A stretch of 25,992 nucleotides of DNA from Oscillospiraceae bacterium (GTDB lineage: Bacteria; Bacillota; Clostridia; Oscillospirales; Acutalibacteraceae), in assembly GCA_003538135.1 (NCBI GenBank), contig DPOR01000018.1:1-25992 (forward strand), in the 5' to 3' direction. The translations under genes were made by a program, and so were the position numbers. The notes below the pieces were generated by a model that saw only the letters and a program-made list of their open reading frames with translations, made no database searches and was not told where the DNA came from. This document shows, piece after piece, positions 8,113 to 15,706 of the stretch; the stretch's first letter is position 1, and each line of letters starts with the position of its first letter.

Positions 8113-9630
8113 ATGAAGAAAAAATTTATCCGTTCAGCGGCGGCAATACTTGTGCTGATACTTGCGCTTTCCTTTGTATTCAGCGGATGTTCAGGCAAAA
8201 AGGAGGGCGAGGACGGGACTACGGAAATGCCGTCCGATGCCGTTGAAGCGATACAGACTCTCAAGCTGCCCTATTCAAAGGCTGACAAGCTGAATCCCTT
8301 TACAGCTACGAGTATGCTCAATCAGCAGCTTATGACGCTCATATACGACGGGCTGTTCGCACTCGATAAAAATTATAATCCAAAGCCGCTTCTCGCGTCG
8401 AATTACAGCCGGAGCGGGCGCACCCTCACGGTATCCCTCGCCTCCGCGAAATTCTCGGACGGCTCGAGTGTTTCGCCCTCGGATGTTGTGGCCTCGTTTG
8501 AGAGCGCAAAAAAGTCGCCCGCATATAAAACGCGGCTTGCGAATTTCAGCAGCGCCAAGGTCAGCGGAAACAGCGTTGTTTTCTCGCTCGGCGACGATGA
8601 CCCGTATGCAGTGAACTGCCTGACCTTTGCCGTCACAAAGCGCGGTTCGACTGACGACGGCGCGGCGGGCAGAGGCAGATACACATATAAATCCGAAAAC
8701 GGCGTAGGCTATCTCAAGGCGAGCAACGCCCGCGGCGACTTCTCGCCGAAAAAGACGAGCATCACGCTCTACGACGTCAAGGACCTGAGCATGCTCAAAT
8801 ATACTCTCGCCATCGGCAACATCAGCTTCGCTTTCGACGACCTGCGCAGCGGCGCATATACCCGATATTCCGCGTCGGTGGCGGATATACAGATGAATAA
8901 CCTTGTCTATCTCACGTTCAATAAGAGCAGCTCCGCGCTCTCTTCCGAGAAGGTGCGGCAGGCGATAGCCTTAGCCGTAGACAGGGCGAAGCTCGCCGAC
9001 GAATCGTTCCAGGGTCACGCGAAAGCGGCGTATACGCCATTTAATCCCGATTGGAGCGCGGTCGCCGACAAGGATTATACTGTAAAAACCGACCTCGAAG
9101 CGGCGGGAAAGCTGCTCGACGAGGCGGGCTATACCTCGAAAAACGACGCAACGCGCGCGGACGCCAACAAAAAACAGCTCGCGCTCAGGATAGTTGTCAA
9201 CAAGGATAACGGTTTCAAGGCGGCAGCGGCGCAGAGCATAAAGGAGATGCTCGAAAAACTCAAAATCTCCGTCACGGTCAGCGAGCTCGGCGAAAAGGAT
9301 TACCGCGCGGCGGTAGCCTCCGGCAAATTCGATATGTATATAGGCGAAGTCAAGCTCACCGATAATATGAGCCTTTCGCCGCTTCTCAAGAGCGGCGGCA
9401 GCGTCGCCTACGGCATCAACACCTCGGGCGCTGCGAGCACCGCATACTCGGCGTTCCTTTCGGGCTCATCCGATCTGAATACCTTTATCGAAGCGTTTAA
9501 TGCCGATATGCCGTTCGTGCCCCTGTGCTATCGCTCGGGAATAGCGATATATACAAGAACGCTCAAATACGGCAACAAAAATCATATCAATGATATCTAT
9601 GCGGACATAGACTCGTGGGATTTCCACTGA
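8113..9630 (+). CDS. Family-5 ABC solute-binding lipoprotein, orphan
   Basis: This 505-aa extracytoplasmic lipoprotein belongs to solute-binding family 5, the peptide/nickel/oligosaccharide binding subunits of ABC importers. The signal peptide ends in a lipobox, FSGC, with Cys26. The mature part shows the family landmarks KADKLNPFTATSMLNQQLMT and LIYDGLFALDKNYNPKPLLA, the helix SSEKVRQAIALAVDRAKLAD and a C-terminal end of FVPLCYRSGIAIYTRTLKYG type. The start at 8113 is chosen because GAGGAG lies just before it and the lipoprotein signal begins there; the ATG at 8080 would add a non-signal extension. No permease or ATPase gene is nearby, so it must use a transporter coded elsewhere or act as a sensor. 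The ligand is unknown. Confidence 0.88.
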   Translation: MKKKFIRSAAAILVLILALSFVFSGCSGKKEGEDGTTEMPSDAVEAIQTLKLPYSKADKLNPFTATSMLNQQLMTLIYDGLFALDKNYNPKPLLASNYSRSGRTLTVSLASAKFSDGSSVSPSDVVASFESAKKSPAYKTRLANFSSAKVSGNSVVFSLGDDDPYAVNCLTFAVTKRGSTDDGAAGRGRYTYKSENGVGYLKASNARGDFSPKKTSITLYDVKDLSMLKYTLAIGNISFAFDDLRSGAYTRYSASVADIQMNNLVYLTFNKSSSALSSEKVRQAIALAVDRAKLADESFQGHAKAAYTPFNPDWSAVADKDYTVKTDLEAAGKLLDEAGYTSKNDATRADANKKQLALRIVVNKDNGFKAAAAQSIKEMLEKLKISVTVSELGEKDYRAAVASGKFDMYIGEVKLTDNMSLSPLLKSGGSVAYGINTSGAASTAYSAFLSGSSDLNTFIEAFNADMPFVPLCYRSGIAIYTRTLKYGNKNHINDIYADIDSWDFH

Positions 9631-9650
9631 TACCGACAATATAAATTAAA

Positions 9651-9679
9651 CAGGGCTTCCGAATCAGACGGAAGCCCTG
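9651..9679. terminator. Bidirectional terminator
   Basis: A perfect 11-bp stem pairs CAGGGCTTCCG (9651-9661) with CGGAAGCCCTG (9669-9679), with a 7-base loop. TGCTTTTATATTTT follows on the plus strand and TTTAATTTATATT on the minus strand. It ends the lipoprotein gene and the convergent metallophosphoesterase operon. Confidence 0.88.
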
Positions 9680-9696
9680 TGCTTTTATATTTTATT

Positions 9697-11067
9697 CTAT
9701 ATTATTGCGTCCTCGGGACTCGGCTCACTGCCCGTGAGTATCGCATCGGCGCACTCGTTGAGCTTTCTGAACAGCGAGTTCTTTTTCATTATCCGAGATG
9801 GGATCGAGATAGTTCCCGCAACTAAGCGGTAATATGCGCTGTCTCTGTCAACGCGGTTCATGCCGCCGTCGAGGAACGAGAGCAGGACGCCGTGCACTAT
9901 GTCTATGACTCTCATATCCGCAAGCTCCTCGGCGTCCTCTTTTCTGAGCACCTTGCCGAAGGTCAGGCGGTTCACTTTTTTATAAAAGCTCATCACATCG
10001 GATTTCAGCAGCAGCTTTGCAACGGGCTTTACAACAGGACGCAGAGCCGATATCTTTTTGCCGTTTACGCCGAGCGCGTCGAGCCTCTTGCCGAACTCCT
10101 TTCGGCTCTCGAGTGCGCCCTTGAGCGGCAGGTCAATGAGCTGCGTGGCGTGCGCTCTCAAAAATTCCTGCGCGTCCTCCGCACCCTCGAAGCTCTCGAG
10201 GTGCTCCGTGACTATATGCAGGCGGCTGTCATCCGTCACTGTTACGTTGACTATCGGCGCGGGATAGCCGCACAGCGAGCCTACGTTGACCTCGGTTATC
10301 GGATTGCCCGCGGGGGATACGAATGTATCTATCCGCTGAATGTGCGAGTGACCGACGAACATATACCGAAGCCCCGCGTCCGCAAGCCTTGAGGCGACTT
10401 CCTCGCGGTCGCCGACGCAGTGGCCGCTCGTGATGAACGGGTGGATGTGCGCGATGAGCAGGTGATGCTCCATGCCGATCATCAGCTGACCGTCCTCTTT
10501 TGCCTTGCGTATCTGTTCCTCGACCCACGCCATGTGGTCGGGGGTGTAGCCCGCGCGCCCTTTGCCGTTCTGGTCGTCGTTGAGCGCGAGCAGGCGGACT
10601 CCGTCGGCAATCTGCGCGACATATGAGTATATGCCGAGATGTGTCTTGTATGAGCTTATCGCGCGGTCGAGCCCGAATTCGCGGTAGAATTCGCTCAGCT
10701 CCTCGTGCGGGACTGTCTCAACGTCGTTTGTGACTTCGCCGTCCGTGAATCTGCGCGGATTCTCGTCACAGCACCAGTCGTGCGTCGCGGTTATGACATA
10801 TACGGGAACGTGCTTTTGAAGCTCGCGTAGCTTTTCGCGGAACTCCTCGTGGCATATGCGCTCGCCGTCGTCGGATAAATCTCCGGCTATCATCACTGCG
10901 GCGGGCGGGTCTTCGAGTATCTTCTCAAAAGCCGCGTCGATTATCTCGCCCGTCTCCTCGAGGCACTTCTGATCCGATTCGCTGCGGTAGGCATATGCCT
11001 CGCCGCCGTCTGACAGGGTGCGCGAGAAGTGGTGAGTGTCGGCTATGAAAACGAAGCGTGGGTTCAT
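9697..11067 (-). CDS. Calcineurin-like metallophosphoesterase
   Basis: This 456-aa cytosolic phosphoesterase has metal ligands in the usual order: Asp10 and His12 in FIADTHH, Asp63 in IAGDLSDDG, His96 in ATHDW (in place of the more common GNHD), a GMEHH block and the final GHSHIQ. The catalytic domain covers about 1-280; the C-terminal 170 residues are helical, have no recognised domain and are long for the family. The ATG overlaps the TGA of the upstream sugar symporter by 4 bases, with AGGAGAG before it, so the two genes are translationally coupled. This suggests a phosphorylated sugar, polyol or diester as substrate, but no signature fixes it. No signal peptide is seen. Confidence 0.85.
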   Translation of the reverse strand: MNPRFVFIADTHHFSRTLSDGGEAYAYRSESDQKCLEETGEIIDAAFEKILEDPPAAVMIAGDLSDDGERICHEEFREKLRELQKHVPVYVITATHDWCCDENPRRFTDGEVTNDVETVPHEELSEFYREFGLDRAISSYKTHLGIYSYVAQIADGVRLLALNDDQNGKGRAGYTPDHMAWVEEQIRKAKEDGQLMIGMEHHLLIAHIHPFITSGHCVGDREEVASRLADAGLRYMFVGHSHIQRIDTFVSPAGNPITEVNVGSLCGYPAPIVNVTVTDDSRLHIVTEHLESFEGAEDAQEFLRAHATQLIDLPLKGALESRKEFGKRLDALGVNGKKISALRPVVKPVAKLLLKSDVMSFYKKVNRLTFGKVLRKEDAEELADMRVIDIVHGVLLSFLDGGMNRVDRDSAYYRLVAGTISIPSRIMKKNSLFRKLNECADAILTGSEPSPEDAII

Positions 11068-12587
11068 TTTGTCTCTCCTGCGCTCTGCATCTCGGCGGCA
11101 GTCTCGGCTGCTATAGATGTGCGGCGTTCGGCGATTTCGGACATCATCTTTCTGTGTCCTTCGCCGGTGATGTTATAGAAGTGTATAGGTATGAGCATGA
11201 GCAGATAGCCTATTGCTGGGACTATCGTTGTCATTGCGAACAGCGCGAGATTGGTACTGTGGTTCTGAATCAGTGAGCCCTCTGTGTGGCTGACATAGCC
11301 GACAACGCCGAGAATGGCGATGCCGATGGACGAAGCGAAGGTGTTCTCAATCTTTCCCGTGAAGCTCATTATAGAGAGCATGATGCCCTCAACGCGGCGT
11401 CCTGTTTTCCATTCGATATAGTCGACTGTCTCAGCCTCCATCTCTTTCTGCATGAGGTTCTTGAACTCAAGCGGGATGGTGGTAAGACCGGTGAAGAGAA
11501 TAACAAGAATAGCCGTGAATATCGAAGCGGACTGACCTGCGGGCTTGTTGACGAGACCGCCGTAGGTGGTCAGCGCGAAGAGCAGGTGGAGCACTATTGC
11601 ACTGACGCAGCAGATCTGGAAGAATCTGCGCGAGTCCGCGCGCTTGCCGAGCTTTTCGACTATCTTGGGCACGAGTATACCCGCGAGCAGGAAGCCCGGG
11701 AATTTGATAACATCTATAAAGACGTTGTATTTTCTGTTGAAAAGAAGGTCGGCGACAAAGTAGAACGAAATCTGCTCGGGTATCTTGCAGATAAGGAAGA
11801 AGATATTTGCAAAGAAGAGCATGAGCAGAGGACGGTTCTTGAACAGGAGCGCGAAGCACTCCTTGACGCTCGGCGTGTCGGACTGGTGCTGGGCGCGCTC
11901 GCGTGTGTTGTGATATGTAAGGCGCGTGAGCACGACTATGAATACAGCGGAGATTATCGCGGAGGTCAGATATGCCTGCGGGGTGTGATCCTTGAAATAG
12001 GGGAGCAGAGCAGCGCCCGCGACGAAAACCTGCGGCAGAGCGCCGACGACGGAGCGGGTTATTGAACTGACTCCGAAGAGCTTCGTTCGCTCGATTCCGC
12101 TCGGGGTTATCGAAAAGGCGAGAGCGCCCATCGGGATATCAAACGCTGTGTAGGTGACGTCGAGCATGACGAAAAGGAAGGTAGTGTAAATAATGTTGAA
12201 CACAGGGCTCGCATTTGCGCTGCCGACGAAGAACAGCACCATGACGAGCGAAACGAACAGCGGCGCCCATTTGATATAGGGTCGCATCTGACCGTCCTTT
12301 GTCCTTGTTTTGTCAACAAGAACGCCCATCATCGGGTCGTTTATCGCGTCGAAGATGCCGCAGAAAAATCTGATCTTTGACGCAACGCCCATTGGGTTCG
12401 AGAGTTTTTTGAAAAGAACATCGGTCAGGAAGAAGTTTATGTACTTTGAACTGGTCATGCTTGTGTTCATGCCTTGCGCGCCGCGGCCGAGGGCATAAGA
12501 GAGCGTCTCTTTCCAGGTCAGTACGGTCTCTTCTCCGACATCGCTCTTGACGATTTTTGAGTTGAGAAAATCGGATGCTTTGCTCAC
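11064..12587 (-). CDS. GPH-family sugar:cation symporter (MFS)
   Basis: This 507-aa inner-membrane transporter belongs to the glycoside-pentoside-hexuronide:cation symporter family (MelB/XynB-like). The family signature DAINDPMMGVLVDKTRTKDG followed by QMRPYIKW near residue 90 is clear. About twelve hydrophobic helices follow, with a cytoplasmic loop in the middle. GPH proteins usually import oligosaccharides or glycosides with Na+ or H+. The start is taken as the GTG at 12587, which has GGAG 8 bases upstream; a TTG at 12617 would extend it by ten residues over the Shine-Dalgarno. It is the first gene of an operon with the metallophosphoesterase and divergent from a Gfo/Idh/MocA dehydrogenase, suggesting uptake and oxidation of a sugar or polyol. 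Confidence 0.85.
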   Translation of the reverse strand: MSKASDFLNSKIVKSDVGEETVLTWKETLSYALGRGAQGMNTSMTSSKYINFFLTDVLFKKLSNPMGVASKIRFFCGIFDAINDPMMGVLVDKTRTKDGQMRPYIKWAPLFVSLVMVLFFVGSANASPVFNIIYTTFLFVMLDVTYTAFDIPMGALAFSITPSGIERTKLFGVSSITRSVVGALPQVFVAGAALLPYFKDHTPQAYLTSAIISAVFIVVLTRLTYHNTRERAQHQSDTPSVKECFALLFKNRPLLMLFFANIFFLICKIPEQISFYFVADLLFNRKYNVFIDVIKFPGFLLAGILVPKIVEKLGKRADSRRFFQICCVSAIVLHLLFALTTYGGLVNKPAGQSASIFTAILVILFTGLTTIPLEFKNLMQKEMEAETVDYIEWKTGRRVEGIMLSIMSFTGKIENTFASSIGIAILGVVGYVSHTEGSLIQNHSTNLALFAMTTIVPAIGYLLMLIPIHFYNITGEGHRKMMSEIAERRTSIAAETAAEMQSAGETK

Positions 12588-12629
12588 TTCATCATCTCCA
12601 GATAAAAATTGAAACAATTATGTAATTGT

Positions 12630-12658
12630 ATTATATAACCTGCACTGAGAAAAGACAA
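12630..12658 (-). promoter_or_regulatory. Promoter of the symporter operon
   Basis: On the minus strand TTGTCT (12653-12658) and TATAAT (12630-12635) have a 17-bp spacer, about 43 bases before the GTG start. Confidence 0.7.
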
Positions 12659-12727
12659 GAAACAAATAAGCAAAAAATGTCCGATTTAAACGAAAAAATA
12701 AAAAAGTATATATTTTTTGTGCCGGAG

Positions 12728-12756
12728 TTTACTTTTGGCGCCCGTCTTGGTATTAT
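12728..12756 (+). promoter_or_regulatory. Promoter of the Gfo/Idh/MocA gene
   Basis: TTTACT (12728-12733) and TATTAT (12751-12756) have a 17-bp spacer, 38 bases before the GTG start. The A/T-rich stretch 12660-12727 between the two divergent promoters could hold shared regulator sites, but no clear palindrome was seen. Confidence 0.55.
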
Positions 12757-12794
12757 TATGTATAGATAAATAAACTTGAAACGGAGGAGTTTCA

Positions 12795-13862
12795 GTGTCA
12801 GAAAAAATCAAGGTTGCGATAATCGGCTGCGGCGCGATAGCAAACTCTGCGCATATCCCCGCATATATGAAAAACGAAAAGGCGGAGATAAAGTATTTCT
12901 GCGATATTATCCCCGAGAGAGCGGACGCTGCGGTCGAAAAATACGGCTGCGGAAAAGCGGTCTATGACTATCACGAGATACTTGACGACCCGGAGCTTGA
13001 TTCGGTTTCCGTCTGCACCCATAATGACCTGCACTCGGTCATAGCGATAGACTTCATGCGAGCGGGCAAGGATGTTCTCAGCGAGAAGCCCGCCGCGCGC
13101 GTGCTCTCTGAGGCGCTCGAGATGCAGCGAGTCTCCCATGAGACGGACAGAATTCTCAGCATCGGCGTGTGCAACCGCTTCGGCAACGCGGTCAATCACA
13201 TAAAGGATCTTATAGACGCAGGCGAGCTCGGCGAGGTCTACCATGTCTATGCGAGCTTCCGCGCGAACCGCTCCATTCCCGGCATCGGCGGCGACTTCAC
13301 CCGCAAGGCGGCGTCCGGCGGCGGTGCGCTGATAGACTGGGGCGTCCATTATCTCGACCTCATTCTCTATTGCTGCGGCGAGCCCAAGCCCCTGACCGCA
13401 TCGGGCGAGGCGTTCTGCAAGCTCGGCAAGAACATAAAAGACTATGTCTATACGAACATGTGGGCGGAGAATACCGCCGACAAGGACGGCGTTTTCGATG
13501 TTGACGATTCCGTTACCGGCATCGTCAGAACCGACGGCCCGACCATAACCTTCAACGGCGCGTGGGCGGAGAACATCGGCGAGGATGAGACATATATCGA
13601 TTTCATCGGCGACAAGGCGGGCATAAGGCTCGAATACGGAGAGGGCTTTGTTATTTATTCCGTCAAGAACGGCATGCTCATGCGCAGCGAGCCGAAGTTC
13701 AGAACGAACAATTTCTACGAAGCGGAGATAAATTCATTTGTCGACTGCGTTATAAATCATGAGCATAACCGCGCCGATATCGATCTCGCCATCGGAACTT
13801 CCAAAATAATGCAGGCGATATATGACTCGTCCGAGCTGCACAGAGAGGTCGTTATCGACTGA
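12795..13862 (+). CDS. Gfo/Idh/MocA family oxidoreductase
   Basis: This 355-aa cytosolic NAD(P)-dependent dehydrogenase oxidises or reduces a sugar, polyol or inositol derivative. The N-terminal Rossmann fold shows IIGCGAIANSAHIPAY (Gly11, Gly13) and an acidic residue after the second strand (FCDIIPERA, Asp37), which favours NAD(H). The catalytic-lysine motif is EKP (97-99). The C-terminal alpha/beta domain carries GGGALIDWGVHYLDL, with the Asp and His expected in the active site. The start is GTG with GGAGGAG 6 bases upstream. It is divergent from the GPH symporter operon and probably belongs to the same pathway. The substrate cannot be assigned from motifs. Confidence 0.9.
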   Translation: MSEKIKVAIIGCGAIANSAHIPAYMKNEKAEIKYFCDIIPERADAAVEKYGCGKAVYDYHEILDDPELDSVSVCTHNDLHSVIAIDFMRAGKDVLSEKPAARVLSEALEMQRVSHETDRILSIGVCNRFGNAVNHIKDLIDAGELGEVYHVYASFRANRSIPGIGGDFTRKAASGGGALIDWGVHYLDLILYCCGEPKPLTASGEAFCKLGKNIKDYVYTNMWAENTADKDGVFDVDDSVTGIVRTDGPTITFNGAWAENIGEDETYIDFIGDKAGIRLEYGEGFVIYSVKNGMLMRSEPKFRTNNFYEAEINSFVDCVINHEHNRADIDLAIGTSKIMQAIYDSSELHREVVID

Positions 13863-13866
13863 TTGC

Positions 13867-13895
13867 TTGAAAATCGGCGGAATTTGTGCTATACT
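13867..13895 (+). promoter_or_regulatory. Promoter of the Rrf2 regulator
   Basis: TTGAAA (13867-13872) and TATACT (13890-13895) have a 17-bp spacer, starting 5 bases after the stop of the dehydrogenase gene. Members of this regulator class often repress themselves, and the operator would be here, but no palindrome was seen. Confidence 0.7.
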
Positions 13896-13916
13896 CGCCA
13901 AAAAGAGGTGATTTGA

Positions 13917-14330
13917 TTGAAGATCTCCACAAAGGGACGCTATGCCATGCGTCTGCTTATCGATTTGTATGAAAATCAGGGCGACGGCTTCGTTGCTCTC
14001 AAGGATATTGCCGCAAGGCAGGATATATCGAAAAAATATCTCGAACAGATTGTGCCCGCCTTAACGGGTGACGGGATTTTGAAGACTTCGCGCGGATTCC
14101 AGGGCGGCTACCGCCTTGCGCGTGAGCCGGAGGATATCCCTGTTGGCGATATACTGCGCCTCACCGAGGGCAGCCTTGCGCCCGTGGCGTGCCTTGACAG
14201 TAAGTCCAACGAGTGCCCGCGCTGCGCGGATTGTTTGACCCTTCCGCTTTGGCAGGGACTCGAGCGCGTCATCAACGAATATCTCGACGGCGTGAGCCTG
14301 CGCGATGTCCTTGACGGGAACGTAAAATAA
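13917..14330 (+). CDS. IscR-like Rrf2-family regulator
   Basis: This 137-aa winged-HTH regulator opens with the Rrf2 signature ISTKGRYAMRLLIDL; the recognition region is DISKKYLEQIVPALTGDGIL and the wing SRGFQGGYRLARE. The effector loop holds Cys92, Cys100, Cys103 and Cys106 (CX7CX2CX2C), comparable to the three cysteines that bind [2Fe-2S] in IscR, so an iron-sulfur, redox or NO sensor is likely. The C-terminal helix WQGLERVINEYLDGVSLRDV is the dimer helix. The start is TTG, preceded by AGAGGTG. In many Clostridia such a gene precedes iscS/iscU, but here it is closed off by a strong terminator and followed by envelope genes, so its targets are elsewhere or unclear. Confidence 0.9.
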   Translation: MKISTKGRYAMRLLIDLYENQGDGFVALKDIAARQDISKKYLEQIVPALTGDGILKTSRGFQGGYRLAREPEDIPVGDILRLTEGSLAPVACLDSKSNECPRCADCLTLPLWQGLERVINEYLDGVSLRDVLDGNVK

Positions 14331-14342
14331 AATATGTTTTTT

Positions 14343-14383
14343 CGGGAGCCGACGCGCCAAATGTGCCGGCTCCCGATTTTTTT
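14343..14383 (+). terminator. Terminator after the Rrf2 gene
   Basis: CGGGAGCCG (14343-14351) pairs perfectly with CGGCTCCCG (14367-14375), followed by ATTTTTTT. Confidence 0.88.
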
Positions 14384-14434
14384 GCGGGGGACACGCATAG
14401 ATATGTAGCAGACGCCAAACAAAGGAGAATGAAA

Positions 14435-15628
14435 ATGAAACGAATTTCTGCCTGCCTGCTTCTGCTCTGCCTGCTCTGCTCATGCACCGTTCCGCCGCAA
14501 AAGCCGTCGGACACGACGGATAAAAGCCTGACGGAAACTGCGGAATACACGCCGAGACCCGACGAGCTGCGCGCCGTTTGGATAAGCTGCTACGAGCTGC
14601 CGGACGCTGCTCAAGGGGAGGAAAAATTCCGCGGGGCGGCGAACGAGATGTTTCGCAATATCGCCGATATGAAGCTGAACACCGTCTTTGTCCATGTCCG
14701 CGCCTTTGCCGATGCGATATACCCGTCGAAGCTTTTCCCGTGGTCAAAATATTCCTGCAGGGGGAGCGACCCGGGCTTTGACCCGCTGAAAATACTTGTC
14801 GAGTGCGCCCACGGAGCGGGGCTGAAATTCCACGCATGGATAAACCCGTTTCGCGTCTCGTCCTCCGAGGATACCGACTCTCTGCCGCAGGGCAGCCCCG
14901 CCCGAAAGCTTCTCGGCACGACTGCTGTTATCGGGCTTAAAAACGGAATATATTTCGACCCCGCGTCCACCGATGTCCATGCCCTGATATATGACGGAGT
15001 GCGCGAGATACTCGACGGCTACGACGTTGACGGCATACATATCGACGACTATTTCTATCCCACGCGCGACGGGAGCATAGACCGAGCGGAATACGAAAAA
15101 TATGTCTCCGACGGCGGGGAAAAGGGACTTAGCGAGTGGCGGCGCGACAGCGTCAGCGCGTTTGCGGCGGGACTCTGTGCGCTCGTCAAGAGCTACGGAA
15201 GCAATAAGATTTTTTCGATAAGCCCCGCGGGGAATATCGACGGCAACGAAAATGCGCTCTTTGCCGATGTCGAGCTGTGGCTCTCGGCTCCCGGCTATGC
15301 GGATTATATTATCCCGCAGATATATTTCGGCTTCGAGAATCAAATCCTGCCGTTTAAAAGCACCGCCGAGCGCTGGGCCGAAATTTCCGACGGGCGCGTA
15401 GGGATAATCTGGGGACTCGCCGCCTACAAGTGCGGAACACGGGACAAAAACGCCAAAACGGGGAGTTGCGAGTGGACGGAAAACACGGATATCATAGCCC
15501 GTCAGCTCTCGTTTGTCCGTTCGCTCAACGCCTATTGCGGGTTCGCGCTCTTTTCTTATTCATATATGTTCGGAAAAATCAACGAAAACGCAAAAAAAGA
15601 AATGCAAAATCTCGAAAATATGTTATAA
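14435..15628 (+). CDS. GHL10 (DUF187) glycosyl-hydrolase-like lipoprotein
   Basis: This 397-aa surface lipoprotein has a short signal ending in LCSC, with lipid-anchor Cys17. The mature part is a GHL10/DUF187 TIM barrel: ELRAVWISCYELP as first strand, NTVFVHVRAFADAIYPSKLF, LKFHAWINPFRV, then YFDPASTDVHALIYDGVREI and GIHIDDYFYP near residue 205, whose Asp pair sits where acids are found in related barrels. Family members are thought to act on peptidoglycan or other envelope glycans (YngK in Bacillus is a relative); the bond cut is not known. The start is the ATG at 14435, 7 bases after AGGAG; the ATG at 14429 is too close. The gene precedes a large amidase, which suggests joint work on the cell wall. 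Confidence 0.88.
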   Translation: MKRISACLLLLCLLCSCTVPPQKPSDTTDKSLTETAEYTPRPDELRAVWISCYELPDAAQGEEKFRGAANEMFRNIADMKLNTVFVHVRAFADAIYPSKLFPWSKYSCRGSDPGFDPLKILVECAHGAGLKFHAWINPFRVSSSEDTDSLPQGSPARKLLGTTAVIGLKNGIYFDPASTDVHALIYDGVREILDGYDVDGIHIDDYFYPTRDGSIDRAEYEKYVSDGGEKGLSEWRRDSVSAFAAGLCALVKSYGSNKIFSISPAGNIDGNENALFADVELWLSAPGYADYIIPQIYFGFENQILPFKSTAERWAEISDGRVGIIWGLAAYKCGTRDKNAKTGSCEWTENTDIIARQLSFVRSLNAYCGFALFSYSYMFGKINENAKKEMQNLENML

Positions 15629-15629
15629 T
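15621..15629 (+). promoter_or_regulatory. Extended -10 promoter for the amidase gene
   Basis: TGTTATAAT is a consensus extended -10 (TGnTATAAT) overlapping the stop codon of the GHL10 gene. There is no good -35, as usual for this promoter type. It would give a leader of about 70 bases before the amidase ATG. Confidence 0.45.
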
Positions 15630-15706
15630 ATGCAGAGTATTGTTATAAATTGGGGATATTGTGACCATTTTAGGCAAAAAACTTTTCTGACGGAGGGCGA
15701 AGAAAA

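Noticed and set aside
11286..12065. 259-residue plus-strand frame opposite the symporter
   Set aside because: Its charged, low-complexity translation is the mirror of hydrophobic codons; the symporter has the GPH signature.
14061..14837. 258-residue minus-strand frame across the Rrf2 and GHL10 genes
   Set aside because: It crosses a strong terminator and two supported genes and has no Shine-Dalgarno or family match.
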